This document shows positions 6,595 through 14,513 of a stretch of DNA of 16,004 bases, piece by piece; the first letter of the stretch is position 1, and each line of letters starts with the position of its first letter. The DNA is from JBJHBY01 sp050485745 (GTDB lineage: Bacteria; Pseudomonadota; Gammaproteobacteria; Pseudomonadales; CAMLJR01): contig JBJHBY010000060.1 in assembly GCA_050485745.1 (NCBI GenBank), forward strand, positions 1-16,004. Direction: 5' to 3'. Position numbers and translations under genes: made by a program. The notes under the pieces are model-generated. The model searched no databases. It saw nothing but the letters and a program-made list of their open reading frames with translations, and was not told the origin of the DNA.

Positions 6595-8382
6595 ATGCCT
6601 GCCTACGTTGCCCCGCTGCGTGATATTCAATTCGTGCTGAAGGAACTGCTCGATGGCCCGGCGCATTACGCGGCGTTGCCCGGAGCAGACGAGGTCACCG
6701 AGGACCTGCTGGATGCGATTCTCGGCGAGGCGGCGCGCTTTGCCGAAGAGGTGCTGTCTCCCCTCTACGAGAGTGGTGATGTCGAGGGCTGTACCTGGAG
6801 CGAGCAGGGGGTCACGACCCCCAGTGGTTTTCGCGAGGCCTTCGAGCAGTACGCGGCCGGAGGCTGGCCCGGTCTCGGTGCTGCGACGGAGTACGATGGC
6901 CAGGGCTTGCCGGCCTCCCTGGGCTCGGTGCTGAACGAGCTGATCGGTTCCGCCAACTGGTCCTGGAGCATGTACCCCGGCCTCACCGCCGCTGCGGTGC
7001 GTTGCCTCGAGGCCTACGGTGACGAGAGCCAGAAACAGCTCTACCTGCGCCCCATGGTGCGCGGTGAATGGTCCGGCACCATGTGCCTCACGGAGGCCCA
7101 CTGCGGCTCCGATCTCGGCCTGCTGCGTACCCGTGCCACCCCGGCAAACGATGGCGCCTACAGCCTCAGCGGCACCAAGATTTTCATTTCCAGCGGCGAC
7201 CACGACCTCACCGACAATATTGTGCACATGGTGCTGGCGCGGATCGACGGCGCTCCGGAGGGCACCCGGGGGATCTCCCTGTTTGTGGTGCCCAAGTTCC
7301 ATGTCAATGCCGACGGCAGCCTGGGTGAGCGCAATGGGGTGAGCTGCGGCTCCATCGAACACAAGATGGGCATTCATGGCTCAGCCACCTGCGTGATGAA
7401 TTTCGACGGCGCCAGCGGTTATCTGGTGGGCGAGCCCAATCGCGGCCTGCAGTACATGTTCGTGATGATGAACGCCGCCCGCCTTGGCACCGCGATTCAG
7501 GGGCTGGCGCATACCGAGCGCGCCTGGCAGGGCTCCCTGGCCTATGCCCGCGAACGCCTGCAGATGCGCTCCCTGTCCGGCCCGAAGAACCCCCATGGCC
7601 CCGCCGACCCGATCATCGTACACGCCGATGTGCGGCGCATGCTGCTGACCCAGAAAGCCATCGCCGAGGGCAGCCGCGCATTCATCTACTGGCTGGCGCT
7701 GCTGGTGGACCGGGCCGACCGGCTCGAGGGTGAGGAGGCAACGACGGCGACCGAACTGCTGGCCCTGCTGACACCGGTGGCCAAGGCCTTCATCACCGAG
7801 GCGGGCTTCGAGTGCGCCAACCATGGCCTGCAGGTGTTTGGAGGCCATGGCTATGTACGCGAGTGGGGCATGGAGCAGATCGTGCGCGATGCGCGCATCG
7901 CCATGGTGTATGAAGGCACCACCGGAATCCAGGCGCTGGACCTGCTGGGCCGCAAGATCCTCGCGGGTGGTGGCAAGTCCCTGCAGGTGTTTACGCACAT
8001 GATCGAGACGCTGTGCGAAAGCCCCGATCCGGCCCTGGCAGAGTTTCGCGAACCCCTGGCCGCGGCCAGCCGCGGACTGCTTGAACTGGCGCAGTCGGTC
8101 GGTGAGCGGGCCCTGGACAATCCCGATGAGATCGGCGCGGCAGCGGTCGACTACCTGATGTACACGGGTTATGTGACCCTGGGCTATTTCTGGGCGCGCA
8201 TGGCGGAGGTGGCGCAGGACCGCATCGATGATGGCAGCGACGACCCGTTCTACCGCGCCAAATTGAAGACGGCACGGTTCTACTTCAGCCGTATTCTGCC
8301 ACGCATCGAGGCACATCGCGCCGGCATTCTGGCCGGTGCCGCACCGTTGATGGATTTCGAGGATGACGATTTCGCCCCCTGA
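6595..8382 (+). CDS. Acyl-CoA dehydrogenase, large DmdC-like type (first of tandem pair)
   Basis: A 595-residue FAD enzyme of the group with an extra N-terminal helix segment and an acyl-CoA dehydrogenase C-terminal extension, which includes 3-methylmercaptopropionyl-CoA dehydrogenase DmdC. The N-terminus YVAPLRDIQFVLKELL is typical. The flavin/substrate motif MCLTEAHCGSDLG starts at residue 163. GTKIFISSGDHDLTDNIVH, SIEHKMGIHGSATC and VFGGHGYVREWGMEQIVRDARI follow in family order. The probable catalytic base is Glu440 in YEGTTGIQ. It would oxidise an acyl-CoA to the 2-enoyl-CoA; the substrate cannot be told. The ATG at 6595 is chosen over an upstream in-frame start because of GGAGA at 6586-6590 and the family N-terminus. 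It is followed after 32 bases by a paralogue. Confidence 0.93.
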   Translation: MPAYVAPLRDIQFVLKELLDGPAHYAALPGADEVTEDLLDAILGEAARFAEEVLSPLYESGDVEGCTWSEQGVTTPSGFREAFEQYAAGGWPGLGAATEYDGQGLPASLGSVLNELIGSANWSWSMYPGLTAAAVRCLEAYGDESQKQLYLRPMVRGEWSGTMCLTEAHCGSDLGLLRTRATPANDGAYSLSGTKIFISSGDHDLTDNIVHMVLARIDGAPEGTRGISLFVVPKFHVNADGSLGERNGVSCGSIEHKMGIHGSATCVMNFDGASGYLVGEPNRGLQYMFVMMNAARLGTAIQGLAHTERAWQGSLAYARERLQMRSLSGPKNPHGPADPIIVHADVRRMLLTQKAIAEGSRAFIYWLALLVDRADRLEGEEATTATELLALLTPVAKAFITEAGFECANHGLQVFGGHGYVREWGMEQIVRDARIAMVYEGTTGIQALDLLGRKILAGGGKSLQVFTHMIETLCESPDPALAEFREPLAAASRGLLELAQSVGERALDNPDEIGAAAVDYLMYTGYVTLGYFWARMAEVAQDRIDDGSDDPFYRAKLKTARFYFSRILPRIEAHRAGILAGAAPLMDFEDDDFAP

Positions 8383-8414
8383 GTGCCGTCGCGCGCCCGC
8401 AAGGAGAGGATGAC

Positions 8415-10196
8415 ATGCAGGACTACCAGGCACCGTTGCGCGACATGCGCTTTGTCATGTTTGAGCTGTTCGACAGCGAAGCCTTCTGGGCTTCCCTGCC
8501 CGGCACCGGGGACCTCAACCGGGAACTGGCGGACGCGGTGCTCGAAGAGGCCGCCCGTATCACTGGGGGGCTGTTGGCGCCACTGAACCGCAGCGGCGAC
8601 GAGGAGGGGGTGCGCTTCGATGCCGGGCACGTGATCACACCCGCGGGTTTTCGCGAGGCCTGGCGCACCTTCGCAGAAGGCGGCTGGGTCGGGCTGGCGG
8701 GCAATCCGGAGTACGGCGGCCAGGGTCTGCCCAAGTCCCTGACCCTGCTGTTCGAGGAAATGCTGCACGCGGCGGGCAACAGTTTCGCCCTTTACGCGGT
8801 CCTGACCAGTGGCGCTGCCCTGTTGCTGGACGAGCATGCCGACGAGTCCACCCGGGCGTTCTATCTGCCGCGCCTGTACAGCGGTGAGTGGACCGGGGTG
8901 ATGTGCCTCACCGAAGCCCATGCCGGCACGGACCTCGGCCTGATTCGCACCCGGGCGGAGCCCTGCGACGACGGCCGTTATGCCATCACCGGTACCAAGA
9001 TCTTTATCACCGGCGGTCAGCACGACCTCACCGACAATATCGTGCACCTGGTGCTGGCACGACTGCCCGACGCGCCTGCCGGCACCCGTGGCATCTCCCT
9101 GTTTCTGGTGCCGCGGCAGTTGCCGGATGAAAACGGGCAACCCGGTGCCGACAACGGCGTCAGCTGCGGCGCCGTCGAGCACAAGATGGGTATCCACGCC
9201 TCCGCCACCTGCGTGATTCATTACGACGCGGCCCACGGCTGGCTGGTGGGCGAGCCCCACCGGGGCCTGGCGGCGATGTTCACCATGATGAACTACGAGC
9301 GCCTGTCCGTTGGCCTGCAGGGCCTGGGTTGCGCGGAAATGGCCTGGCAGCAGGCCCTGGCCTACGCCCGCGAACGCTTGCAGGGGCGTGCGCCGGGATC
9401 CGGTGGCGAGGGCAGCGCCGACCCGATCATCGCCCACCCGGATGTGCGCCGCATGTTGCTCACCCAGAAGGCCCTGATCGAGGGTGGCCGCGCCTTTGCC
9501 GCCTGGACGGGGCGCCTGCTCGACGAATCCCGCCTGGCCGGGGGGGAGCGGCGCGAGCGGGCCGCGACCCTGGTGGCACTGCTGACACCGATCGCCAAAG
9601 CGTTCATGACCGACATGGGGCTGGAGTGCTGCGTGCTGGCCCAACAGGTATTCGGCGGCCACGGCTACGTGCGTGAGTGGGGGGTGGAGCAACTGGTGCG
9701 GGACGTGCGCATCAGCCAGATTTACGAAGGGACCAACGGCGTGCAGGCCATGGATCTGGTGACGCGCAAGCTGGTGGCGGATGAGGGGCGCGGCATGACC
9801 CTGTTGCTCGAGGTCATGCGGGAAGACCTGGGGCAGGTCAGCGATGTGGATGAGTTGCGGCCGCTGGCGAGCGCGGTTGCGGATGCACTGGGGGAGCTGG
9901 AGTCCCTGAGTGGCTGGTTGCTGGCGGCCCAGCGCGAGGATGCGGCCACCGCTGGCGCCTCCGCCGTCGAGTACCTGCATGTCTGCGGTCTTTCTGTGTA
10001 TGCCTGGCTGTGGCTGCGCCAGGCCCAGGTCGCCGCCCGGGCGCTGCAGGGCGGCGAGGATGCCTTCTATCGCGCCAAGCTCGAAACCGCACGCTTCTTT
10101 ATGGCACGCATGCTGCCGCGCTGCAAATCGCTGGTGGCCTCGATCCGCGCCGGGGCGGGCGCCCTGATGGCGTTGCCCGCGGAGCACTTTGACTGA
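8415..10196 (+). CDS. Acyl-CoA dehydrogenase, large DmdC-like type (second of tandem pair)
   Basis: A 593-residue paralogue of the preceding gene, alike along its whole length; by eye roughly half the residues are identical. It has the same opening (YQAPLRDMRFVMFELF), MCLTEAHAGTDLGLIRTRA starting at the same residue number (163), AVEHKMGIHASATC, VFGGHGYVREWGVEQLVRDVRI and the probable catalytic Glu438 in YEGTNGVQ. A strong AAGGAGAGG precedes the ATG. The C-terminal extension is present. Both copies keep all catalytic signatures, so neither looks decayed. Divergence in the substrate-facing N- and C-terminal parts suggests different acyl-CoA preferences, or a heteromeric enzyme. It is probably co-transcribed with the first copy. 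Confidence 0.93.
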   Translation: MQDYQAPLRDMRFVMFELFDSEAFWASLPGTGDLNRELADAVLEEAARITGGLLAPLNRSGDEEGVRFDAGHVITPAGFREAWRTFAEGGWVGLAGNPEYGGQGLPKSLTLLFEEMLHAAGNSFALYAVLTSGAALLLDEHADESTRAFYLPRLYSGEWTGVMCLTEAHAGTDLGLIRTRAEPCDDGRYAITGTKIFITGGQHDLTDNIVHLVLARLPDAPAGTRGISLFLVPRQLPDENGQPGADNGVSCGAVEHKMGIHASATCVIHYDAAHGWLVGEPHRGLAAMFTMMNYERLSVGLQGLGCAEMAWQQALAYARERLQGRAPGSGGEGSADPIIAHPDVRRMLLTQKALIEGGRAFAAWTGRLLDESRLAGGERRERAATLVALLTPIAKAFMTDMGLECCVLAQQVFGGHGYVREWGVEQLVRDVRISQIYEGTNGVQAMDLVTRKLVADEGRGMTLLLEVMREDLGQVSDVDELRPLASAVADALGELESLSGWLLAAQREDAATAGASAVEYLHVCGLSVYAWLWLRQAQVAARALQGGEDAFYRAKLETARFFMARMLPRCKSLVASIRAGAGALMALPAEHFD

Positions 10197-10210
10197 GCCG
10201 CCCGGGCGGC
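10197..10210 (+). terminator. GC-rich palindrome after the dehydrogenase pair
   Basis: A perfect 14-base palindrome GCCGCCCGGGCGGC lies one base after the stop codon's second base pair region and can fold with a CCGG loop. A TTTT occurs some 16 bases further on, not directly after the stem, so termination is only a possibility. Confidence 0.25.
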
Positions 10211-10227
10211 GTGCTGGTCAGGCGCTT

Positions 10228-10257
10228 TTGGAGCCACCCGGTACGGCGAGGTAGAAT
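10228..10257 (+). promoter_or_regulatory. Candidate promoter for the DUF3094 / GGDEF unit
   Basis: TTGGAG (10228-10233), 18 bases, then TAGAAT (10252-10257). The -10 matches consensus at 5/6 and the -35 at 3/6. It lies 45 bases upstream of the DUF3094 start and after a possible terminator, a sensible place for a new transcript. Confidence 0.4.
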
Positions 10258-10302
10258 GGCGTGGATGATGAGTGTCTTGCCGACGAATGCCCGGGGGGTG
10301 CC

Positions 10303-10494
10303 ATGACCGCAGACGACGAACCCAGACTGTCCGCCGAGGACCAGGCCCGAGTCGATCAGTACCTGCGCTCCGGCTACAACCGCGTCGAGCGCAAGCCGTT
10401 TCGCCCCCTGCGCCTGCTGGGCTTTCTCGCCATTATCGTGACCGCTCTGACCGTGCTCAGCCTGGGCCTGACGCGACTGGCGGGGATCAGCTGA
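10303..10494 (+). CDS. DUF3094 family small membrane protein
   Basis: A 63-residue protein with an acidic N-terminus (SAEDQARVDQYLRSGYNRVERKPFRP, written here as SAEDQARVDQYL then NRVERKPFRP) and one transmembrane helix near residues 38-58 (LLGFLAIIVTALTVLSLGL). This layout of a DxxRVDxYL segment, a VERxPFRP junction and a short C-terminal helix matches the DUF3094 family of pseudomonads and relatives, whose function is unknown. The positively charged junction before the helix predicts a cytoplasmic N-terminus. The ATG at 10303 follows a run of six G; an in-frame GTG at 10261 is less likely. The diguanylate cyclase gene begins 36 bases later. Confidence 0.8.
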   Translation: MTADDEPRLSAEDQARVDQYLRSGYNRVERKPFRPLRLLGFLAIIVTALTVLSLGLTRLAGIS

Positions 10495-10530
10495 GCCTTC
10501 GTTGAATTTCCCTGCAGCGGGCGGATCCTG

Positions 10531-11505
10531 ATGCATCCCGACGTTCCAGCCCCCGGTGAGGATCAGGCGGATCGCGACAGCCTCGCCACAGTCCTCGACA
10601 GCCTCGACGCCCTGGTTTACGTCGCGGACATGCATAGCCACGATATGCTGTTCATCAATGCCTATGGTCGCCGCCTGTGGGGCGAGCCCGGTGGGCGCAA
10701 ATGCTGGCAAATCCTCCAGTCCGGCCAGGATGGGCCGTGCAGCTTCTGCACCAATCGCCATTTGCTGGATGACTCGGGGCGGCCCACCGGAGTTTATGTC
10801 TGGGAATTCCGCAATACTGTTACCGGACACTGGTTCCAGTGCCGCGATCAGGCCATTCGCTGGGTCGATGGTCGCTTGGTGCGCCTGGAGGTTGCCACCG
10901 ACATCACCGAGCGCAAGCACATGGAAGAGGCGTTGCGGGCGGCCCGGCAACGTGCCGAGGAGCTGGCCTTCATAGATGAGCTGACCGGCCTGCACAATCG
11001 CCGAGCCTTCTTCAATACCGGTGATCAGCTACTGCGTCACGCGACACGTGATGAGCTGCCCCTGGCGCTGATCATGTTCGACCTGGATCATTTCAAGCAG
11101 ATCAATGATCGCCACGGGCATGCACAGGGCGATCATGTTTTGCAGGCTGTGGCGGATATCCTGCGCAGACTGCTGCGCGATGCGGATCTATGTGCCCGGC
11201 TTGGTGGTGAGGAATTTGCCGTGCTGCTGATGCATGCCGGCCGAAAGGAAGCGCTGTTGCTGGCTGAGCGTCTCAGAACCGCGATTGCTGCGCTGTCGCA
11301 GCCGCTACCGGATAGCAACGGGGGTGGCAGTGGGCATGCGCTGCGCTGCAGCGCAAGCTTCGGCGTGGTGACCTGCCAGGGTGGGAGACAGGCGCTCGAC
11401 CTGCTGTTGAGCAAGGCGGACCATGCCATGTACGCCGCCAAGCAGGCCGGGCGCAACCGGATCTACCTTGCGGGTGAAGGCGCGGTGGAGAGCGGGAATG
11501 GCTGA
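10531..11505 (+). CDS. PAS-GGDEF diguanylate cyclase
   Basis: A 324-residue soluble protein that should make cyclic di-GMP from two GTP. A PAS-type sensor spans about 18-128, ending in the usual VATDITERK exit. A short helix, 129-146, links to the GGDEF domain (about 147-320), with FDLDHFKQINDRHGHAQGD (183-201) and the active-site GGEEF (225-229). RDAD (216-219) sits exactly five residues before GGEEF, the canonical product-inhibition I-site, so activity is probably feedback-limited. The PAS carries Cys58, 70, 73 and 104, including CSFC; a similar CW..L..PCxFC pattern recurs in GGDEF-linked PAS domains, and the ligand or redox role is unknown. The 3' end overlaps the next gene by 8 bases. Confidence 0.93.
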   Translation: MHPDVPAPGEDQADRDSLATVLDSLDALVYVADMHSHDMLFINAYGRRLWGEPGGRKCWQILQSGQDGPCSFCTNRHLLDDSGRPTGVYVWEFRNTVTGHWFQCRDQAIRWVDGRLVRLEVATDITERKHMEEALRAARQRAEELAFIDELTGLHNRRAFFNTGDQLLRHATRDELPLALIMFDLDHFKQINDRHGHAQGDHVLQAVADILRRLLRDADLCARLGGEEFAVLLMHAGRKEALLLAERLRTAIAALSQPLPDSNGGGSGHALRCSASFGVVTCQGGRQALDLLLSKADHAMYAAKQAGRNRIYLAGEGAVESGNG

Positions 11506-12088
11506 ATTGACGGTACAGGTGGTTCGGGGCGGCGACATTGGTGACTGGATTGCGGTGCTGGCAAAGCTGCGCATTCGCGTGTTTCGCGACTTTCCCTATC
11601 TCTACGACGGTAGCGAGGCCTATGAGCGCCGCTACTTGCAGACCTATCTGGATAGCCCCGACAGCATCGCGGTGCTGGCCTGCGTCGACGGTCAGGTGGT
11701 CGGTGCCGCCACCGGCCTGCCGCTGGCGCACGAAACCCGGGAGTTCCAGCGACCATTCCTGCAACAGGGCCCGGATCCGACCGGCCTGTTCTACTGCGGA
11801 GAATCCGTGTTGCTGCCCGAGTACCGCGGGCTGGGGTTTTACCGCCAGTTCTTTCACGAGCGCGAGGCCCAGGCACGACGGCTGGGTCTGACGGGCTGCA
11901 CCTTCTGCGCGGTACAGCGCCCCACGGCTCACCCGCTGCGGCCTGCAGCCTACCAGCCGCTGGACCCGGTCTGGGATCGCTTCGGCTACCGTCGGCAGCC
12001 GCAGCTGCAAACCACCTATCACTGGAAGGACATCGACGAACACGATGAGAGCGACAAGCCGATGGTGTTCTGGCTGAAGGCGCTGTGA
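11498..12088 (+). CDS. GNAT family N-acetyltransferase
   Basis: A 196-residue protein with the GNAT fold signatures: an N-terminal strand/helix with KLRIRVFRDFPYLYDG (23-38), a central strand (IAVLACVDGQVVGAATGLPL), and the acetyl-CoA pyrophosphate-binding loop YRGLGFYRQFF (109-119) before the long helix. The C-terminal half (CTFCAVQRPTAHPLRP) is less usual for the family. The acceptor substrate is unknown. The reading frame extends upstream into the cyclase gene, but the ATG at 11498, preceded by GGAGAGCGGG, gives the proper GNAT start. The 8-base overlap with the cyclase gene suggests co-translation. Confidence 0.88.
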   Translation: MAELTVQVVRGGDIGDWIAVLAKLRIRVFRDFPYLYDGSEAYERRYLQTYLDSPDSIAVLACVDGQVVGAATGLPLAHETREFQRPFLQQGPDPTGLFYCGESVLLPEYRGLGFYRQFFHEREAQARRLGLTGCTFCAVQRPTAHPLRPAAYQPLDPVWDRFGYRRQPQLQTTYHWKDIDEHDESDKPMVFWLKAL

Positions 12089-12107
12089 ATGTGATCCGGA
12101 GGTGACC

Positions 12108-12422
12108 ATGAAATATATCTTCGAGGTGCGGATGCGCCCGGGCTACAGCGTGGAGGAGTACGCCGAGGCCTGGATTCGCGCCAGCGAAATCATTCAGCAG
12201 ACGCCGGGCGCGCGGGGGACTTACCTGCACCGCAAGATCGGCGAGCCTGACACCCTGCTCGCCATCGCCCACTGGGAATCGAAGGCGCACCGCGATGCCA
12301 AGGATGACCGCCGCGATGAAACCGTGCGGCGCATCCTGGAAAAGCACGCGGTGCATTGCGATTTTCGCCTGATCGGGGAGTTCGAAGATCCCGAATGGCA
12401 GGTGTTGCCCCCTCCCGCCTGA
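12108..12422 (+). CDS. Small ABM-like dimeric alpha/beta-barrel protein
   Basis: A 104-residue protein with the ferredoxin-like pattern of antibiotic-biosynthesis-monooxygenase (ABM) / dimeric alpha-beta-barrel proteins: strand YIFEVRMRPG, helix VEEYAEAWIRASEIIQ, strand GTYLHRKIG, strand LLAIAHWESKAHRDA, and a final helix and strand ending LIGEFEDPEW. Such proteins are cofactor-free oxygenases, heme-degrading enzymes or simple binding proteins; nothing here decides which. GGAGGTGA upstream sets the ATG at 12108; an in-frame GTG at 12102 lies within that site. It begins 19 bases after the GNAT gene. Confidence 0.8.
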   Translation: MKYIFEVRMRPGYSVEEYAEAWIRASEIIQQTPGARGTYLHRKIGEPDTLLAIAHWESKAHRDAKDDRRDETVRRILEKHAVHCDFRLIGEFEDPEWQVLPPPA

Positions 12423-12431
12423 AGCCATTGC

Positions 12432-12462
12432 CGAATTGATCAGAGGTGCCCCAGGTCAATCG
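12432..12462. terminator. Inverted repeat between convergent genes
   Basis: CG-ATTGATC (12432-12441, with one bulged A at 12434) pairs with GGTCAATCG (12454-12462), giving 9 pairs, one of them a T-G wobble, around a 12-base loop. It lies in the 42-base gap between the convergent ABM-like and tetR genes and could serve both as a terminator, although it has no T-tract. Confidence 0.3.
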
Positions 12463-12464
12463 CG

Positions 12465-13127
12465 TCAGCAGCCGTCCTCGGGTTCTTTCAGCAGAAAGCG
12501 CAGCAGCAGGGTCAGCAGCTCGCTGCGGAAGCCCGGTTCGTCCAGCGCTTCCGGGCGCTCCTCCAGCGCAGCGTGCAGGCAGGACTCCATGCTGTGGCGG
12601 GCAATGAAAGCCATGGTGTCGATATCACCCTCGCGCAACTGCGCCTGGTACTGGCGCAGGAACTGGGGAAACCAGCGCTCCCAGGAGGGATTGGCCTGGG
12701 CCTGGGTCAGTTCGTTGACCCGGTTCAGAATATCGAAGCTGCGCTGATAGCTGAGATAAAAATCCGGATGCAGGCGGTACAGGCGCGACAGAAAGTGGAT
12801 TTCCAGGTCGATGATTGCCGCCAGGGTGGCTTCGAGGGATTGCAGTGACAGGCGCTGGATGCGGGCGAAGGACTGGGCTGCCTCGTCGGTCAGCTGTTTC
12901 ATCTGCACCTCGAAAACCTCCGCCAGAATGGCTTCCTTGTTGGGAAAGTACTGGTACAGGGAGGCGATATTGACCCCCGCGACATCGGCAATGCGCTGGG
13001 TGGTCAGGCGTTGAGGGCCCTCCTCCCCGAGCACCTGCAGGCAAGCCTCGCGGATCGCACGCACCAGCTCCTGGGAGCGGCTCTGGCGGGGCCGCTTGCG
13101 TGGTTGCGGTGGTCCGGGTTCGCTCAT
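12465..13127 (-). CDS. TetR/AcrR family transcriptional regulator
   Basis: A 220-residue one-component regulator. After a basic N-terminal tail (PRKRPRQSRSQE), the DNA-binding helix-turn-helix spans about 25-70, with the signature TTQRIADVAGVNIASLYQYF (42-61) and then PNKEAILAEVF. The rest is the helical ligand-binding and dimerisation domain; the ligand is unknown. The frame is open far upstream, but the family N-terminus and the ATG at 13127 fit the normal TetR length. The gene is divergent from the sulfotransferase cluster across a 170-base gap holding a strong palindrome, which makes it the likely local repressor of that cluster and of itself. Confidence 0.92.
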   Translation of the reverse strand: MSEPGPPQPRKRPRQSRSQELVRAIREACLQVLGEEGPQRLTTQRIADVAGVNIASLYQYFPNKEAILAEVFEVQMKQLTDEAAQSFARIQRLSLQSLEATLAAIIDLEIHFLSRLYRLHPDFYLSYQRSFDILNRVNELTQAQANPSWERWFPQFLRQYQAQLREGDIDTMAFIARHSMESCLHAALEERPEALDEPGFRSELLTLLLRFLLKEPEDGC

Positions 13128-13178
13128 GCGGGTATCCGGCCAGAATATAAGTGGTCGCGCACCATTCCTGTATCTCCT

Positions 13179-13201
13179 GATTTTTATCAATGATAACAAT
13201 C
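13179..13201. promoter_or_regulatory. Candidate TetR operator: 23-bp near-perfect palindrome
   Basis: The left arm GATTTTTATCA (13179-13189), one central A (13190) and the right arm TGATAACAATC (13191-13201) pair at 10 of 11 positions. It lies in an AT-rich island in otherwise GC-rich DNA, 52 bases upstream of the tetR start and 97 bases upstream of the sulfotransferase start. Size, symmetry and location fit a TetR-family operator. On the minus strand TATATT, about 16-22 bases before the tetR ATG, could be a -10 element. Confidence 0.6.
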
Positions 13202-13297
13202 TTTTAGCAGGTAGGCTTGCGCGGGCTAATCGCAGTTGTCGGGGCCGCCTTCGGCGACTAGAGTAGGTCGCTCCACAGTCACGGCGCGCTGTCGACC

Positions 13298-14497
13298 ATG
13301 TATTTTGATCTGGATTACTACTGGCGCATCCTGCGTTTTGTCTGGCGTCAGAAGCGCTGGCCGGGGCGCCGGCGCATGCTGTTCCGTCTGCTCCTGCTGA
13401 CGCCCCTGGGGGCACTGTTCCATGGCGTCTGCTTTCTGCTGGACTACGTGTTCTTTCCGCGCCTTTGGCGTCAGCGCGTCGAGGCACCGGTCTTCATCGT
13501 CGGCCATGCCCGCAGCGGTACCACGCTGATGCATCGGTTGATGTCCGCCGACGGCGAACGCTTTAGTTACTTTCTGTACTGGGAGACCTTTTTTCCGTCA
13601 CTGCTGCAGAAGAAAGTCATCCGCTGGCTGGGCCGTATCGATCAGCGTCTTCTGCGCGGTTTTTTCCTGCGCCGCCTGCAGGCCTGGGACGACAAGGTGT
13701 TCGGGCCTTTCCGCAATATCCACAACATGAGCCTGTGGACCTCGGAAGAGGACCAGTTCGTGATGCGTGCCTCCTTCGCCACCCAGCACTGGGCGACGGA
13801 CATGCCGGTAATGGATGTCATCGACCTGTTTCACGTCGACCAGATGCCGCAGAAACGGCGGCGCTGGATGCGCCATTACCGGGAATGTGTGAAGCGCCAG
13901 CTGCTGCTCAATGGCGGTGATCGCATTCATCTGAGCAAGAATCCGGTGATGTGCGGCTGGGTGGATGCGATCATCGAAACCTTTCCCGATGCCCGCATCG
14001 TGGTGATGATGCGCGATCCGAAGCAGTGCATCCCCAGCCTGCTCAAACTGGTGGAGATTTCATGGAAGGGCAAGGGCTGGCGCCGCGAGGACTATGAGCG
14101 CTCCCTCGAAATCCTGCGGGATCTCTCCTTCGAGGCCTTTCACAATCCGGCGCGACAGTTGGCCAGGCACCCGGATACCCCGCAATGTGTGGTGGATTAC
14201 CGGGAGCTGACCGCCCGCCCGCGGGAGACGGTGCTGGCGGTGTACGAGCGCCTGGGGCTGGTAGTGAGCCCGGAGTTCGATGACTTTCTGCAACGCAATG
14301 CGGAGCGTGAAAAAAGCCATCTTTCGAAATTCGAATACAGCCTCGGCGAGTACGCTCTCTCCGATGCGTTGCTGGAGAGTGAGCTGGCGCCATTCTACGA
14401 GCGTTACGGGTGGCCGCGTTCTGGCGACCCCCAGGCCGTTGCCAATCCCCAAGTTGCCAATCCCCAATCAGAACAGACTGCCCGACCGACAGAGTGA
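13298..14497 (+). CDS. Sulfotransferase family protein with N-terminal membrane segment
   Basis: A 399-residue protein of the PAPS-dependent sulfotransferase superfamily. A hydrophobic segment near 28-53 (LLLLTPLGALFHGVCFLLDY) probably anchors it to the membrane. The 5'-phosphosulfate loop is FIVGHARSGTTLMHR (66-80). The 3'-phosphate region is about 209-248, with HLSKNPVMCGW and RIVVMMRDPKQCIPS (MRDP at 238-241). A known group of these bacterial proteins is found near lipid genes; the acceptor is unknown, and some members may not be true sulfotransferases. No good Shine-Dalgarno precedes the ATG. The C-terminus ends in two VANPQ units coded by a perfect 15-base tandem repeat. It leads a probable operon with the DUF1214 and SDR genes. 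Confidence 0.87.
   Translation: MYFDLDYYWRILRFVWRQKRWPGRRRMLFRLLLLTPLGALFHGVCFLLDYVFFPRLWRQRVEAPVFIVGHARSGTTLMHRLMSADGERFSYFLYWETFFPSLLQKKVIRWLGRIDQRLLRGFFLRRLQAWDDKVFGPFRNIHNMSLWTSEEDQFVMRASFATQHWATDMPVMDVIDLFHVDQMPQKRRRWMRHYRECVKRQLLLNGGDRIHLSKNPVMCGWVDAIIETFPDARIVVMMRDPKQCIPSLLKLVEISWKGKGWRREDYERSLEILRDLSFEAFHNPARQLARHPDTPQCVVDYRELTARPRETVLAVYERLGLVVSPEFDDFLQRNAEREKSHLSKFEYSLGEYALSDALLESELAPFYERYGWPRSGDPQAVANPQVANPQSEQTARPTE
14438..14467 (+). repeat. 15-bp tandem direct repeat in the sulfotransferase 3' end
   Basis: GTTGCCAATCCCCAA occurs twice head to tail (14438-14452 and 14453-14467) with no mismatch, in frame, coding VANPQ-VANPQ. The flanking protein is low-complexity and polar. It looks like a recent slippage or mini-repeat insertion that extends the C-terminus. 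Confidence 0.85.
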
Positions 14498-14513
14498 AGC
14501 GGAGAATACCGAC

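Noticed and set aside
8280..10187. A 635-codon open frame on the minus strand opposite the second acyl-CoA dehydrogenase
   Set aside because: It lies antisense to a gene with complete family motifs, and its own translation shows no recognisable domain. GC-rich coding DNA commonly leaves such frames open.
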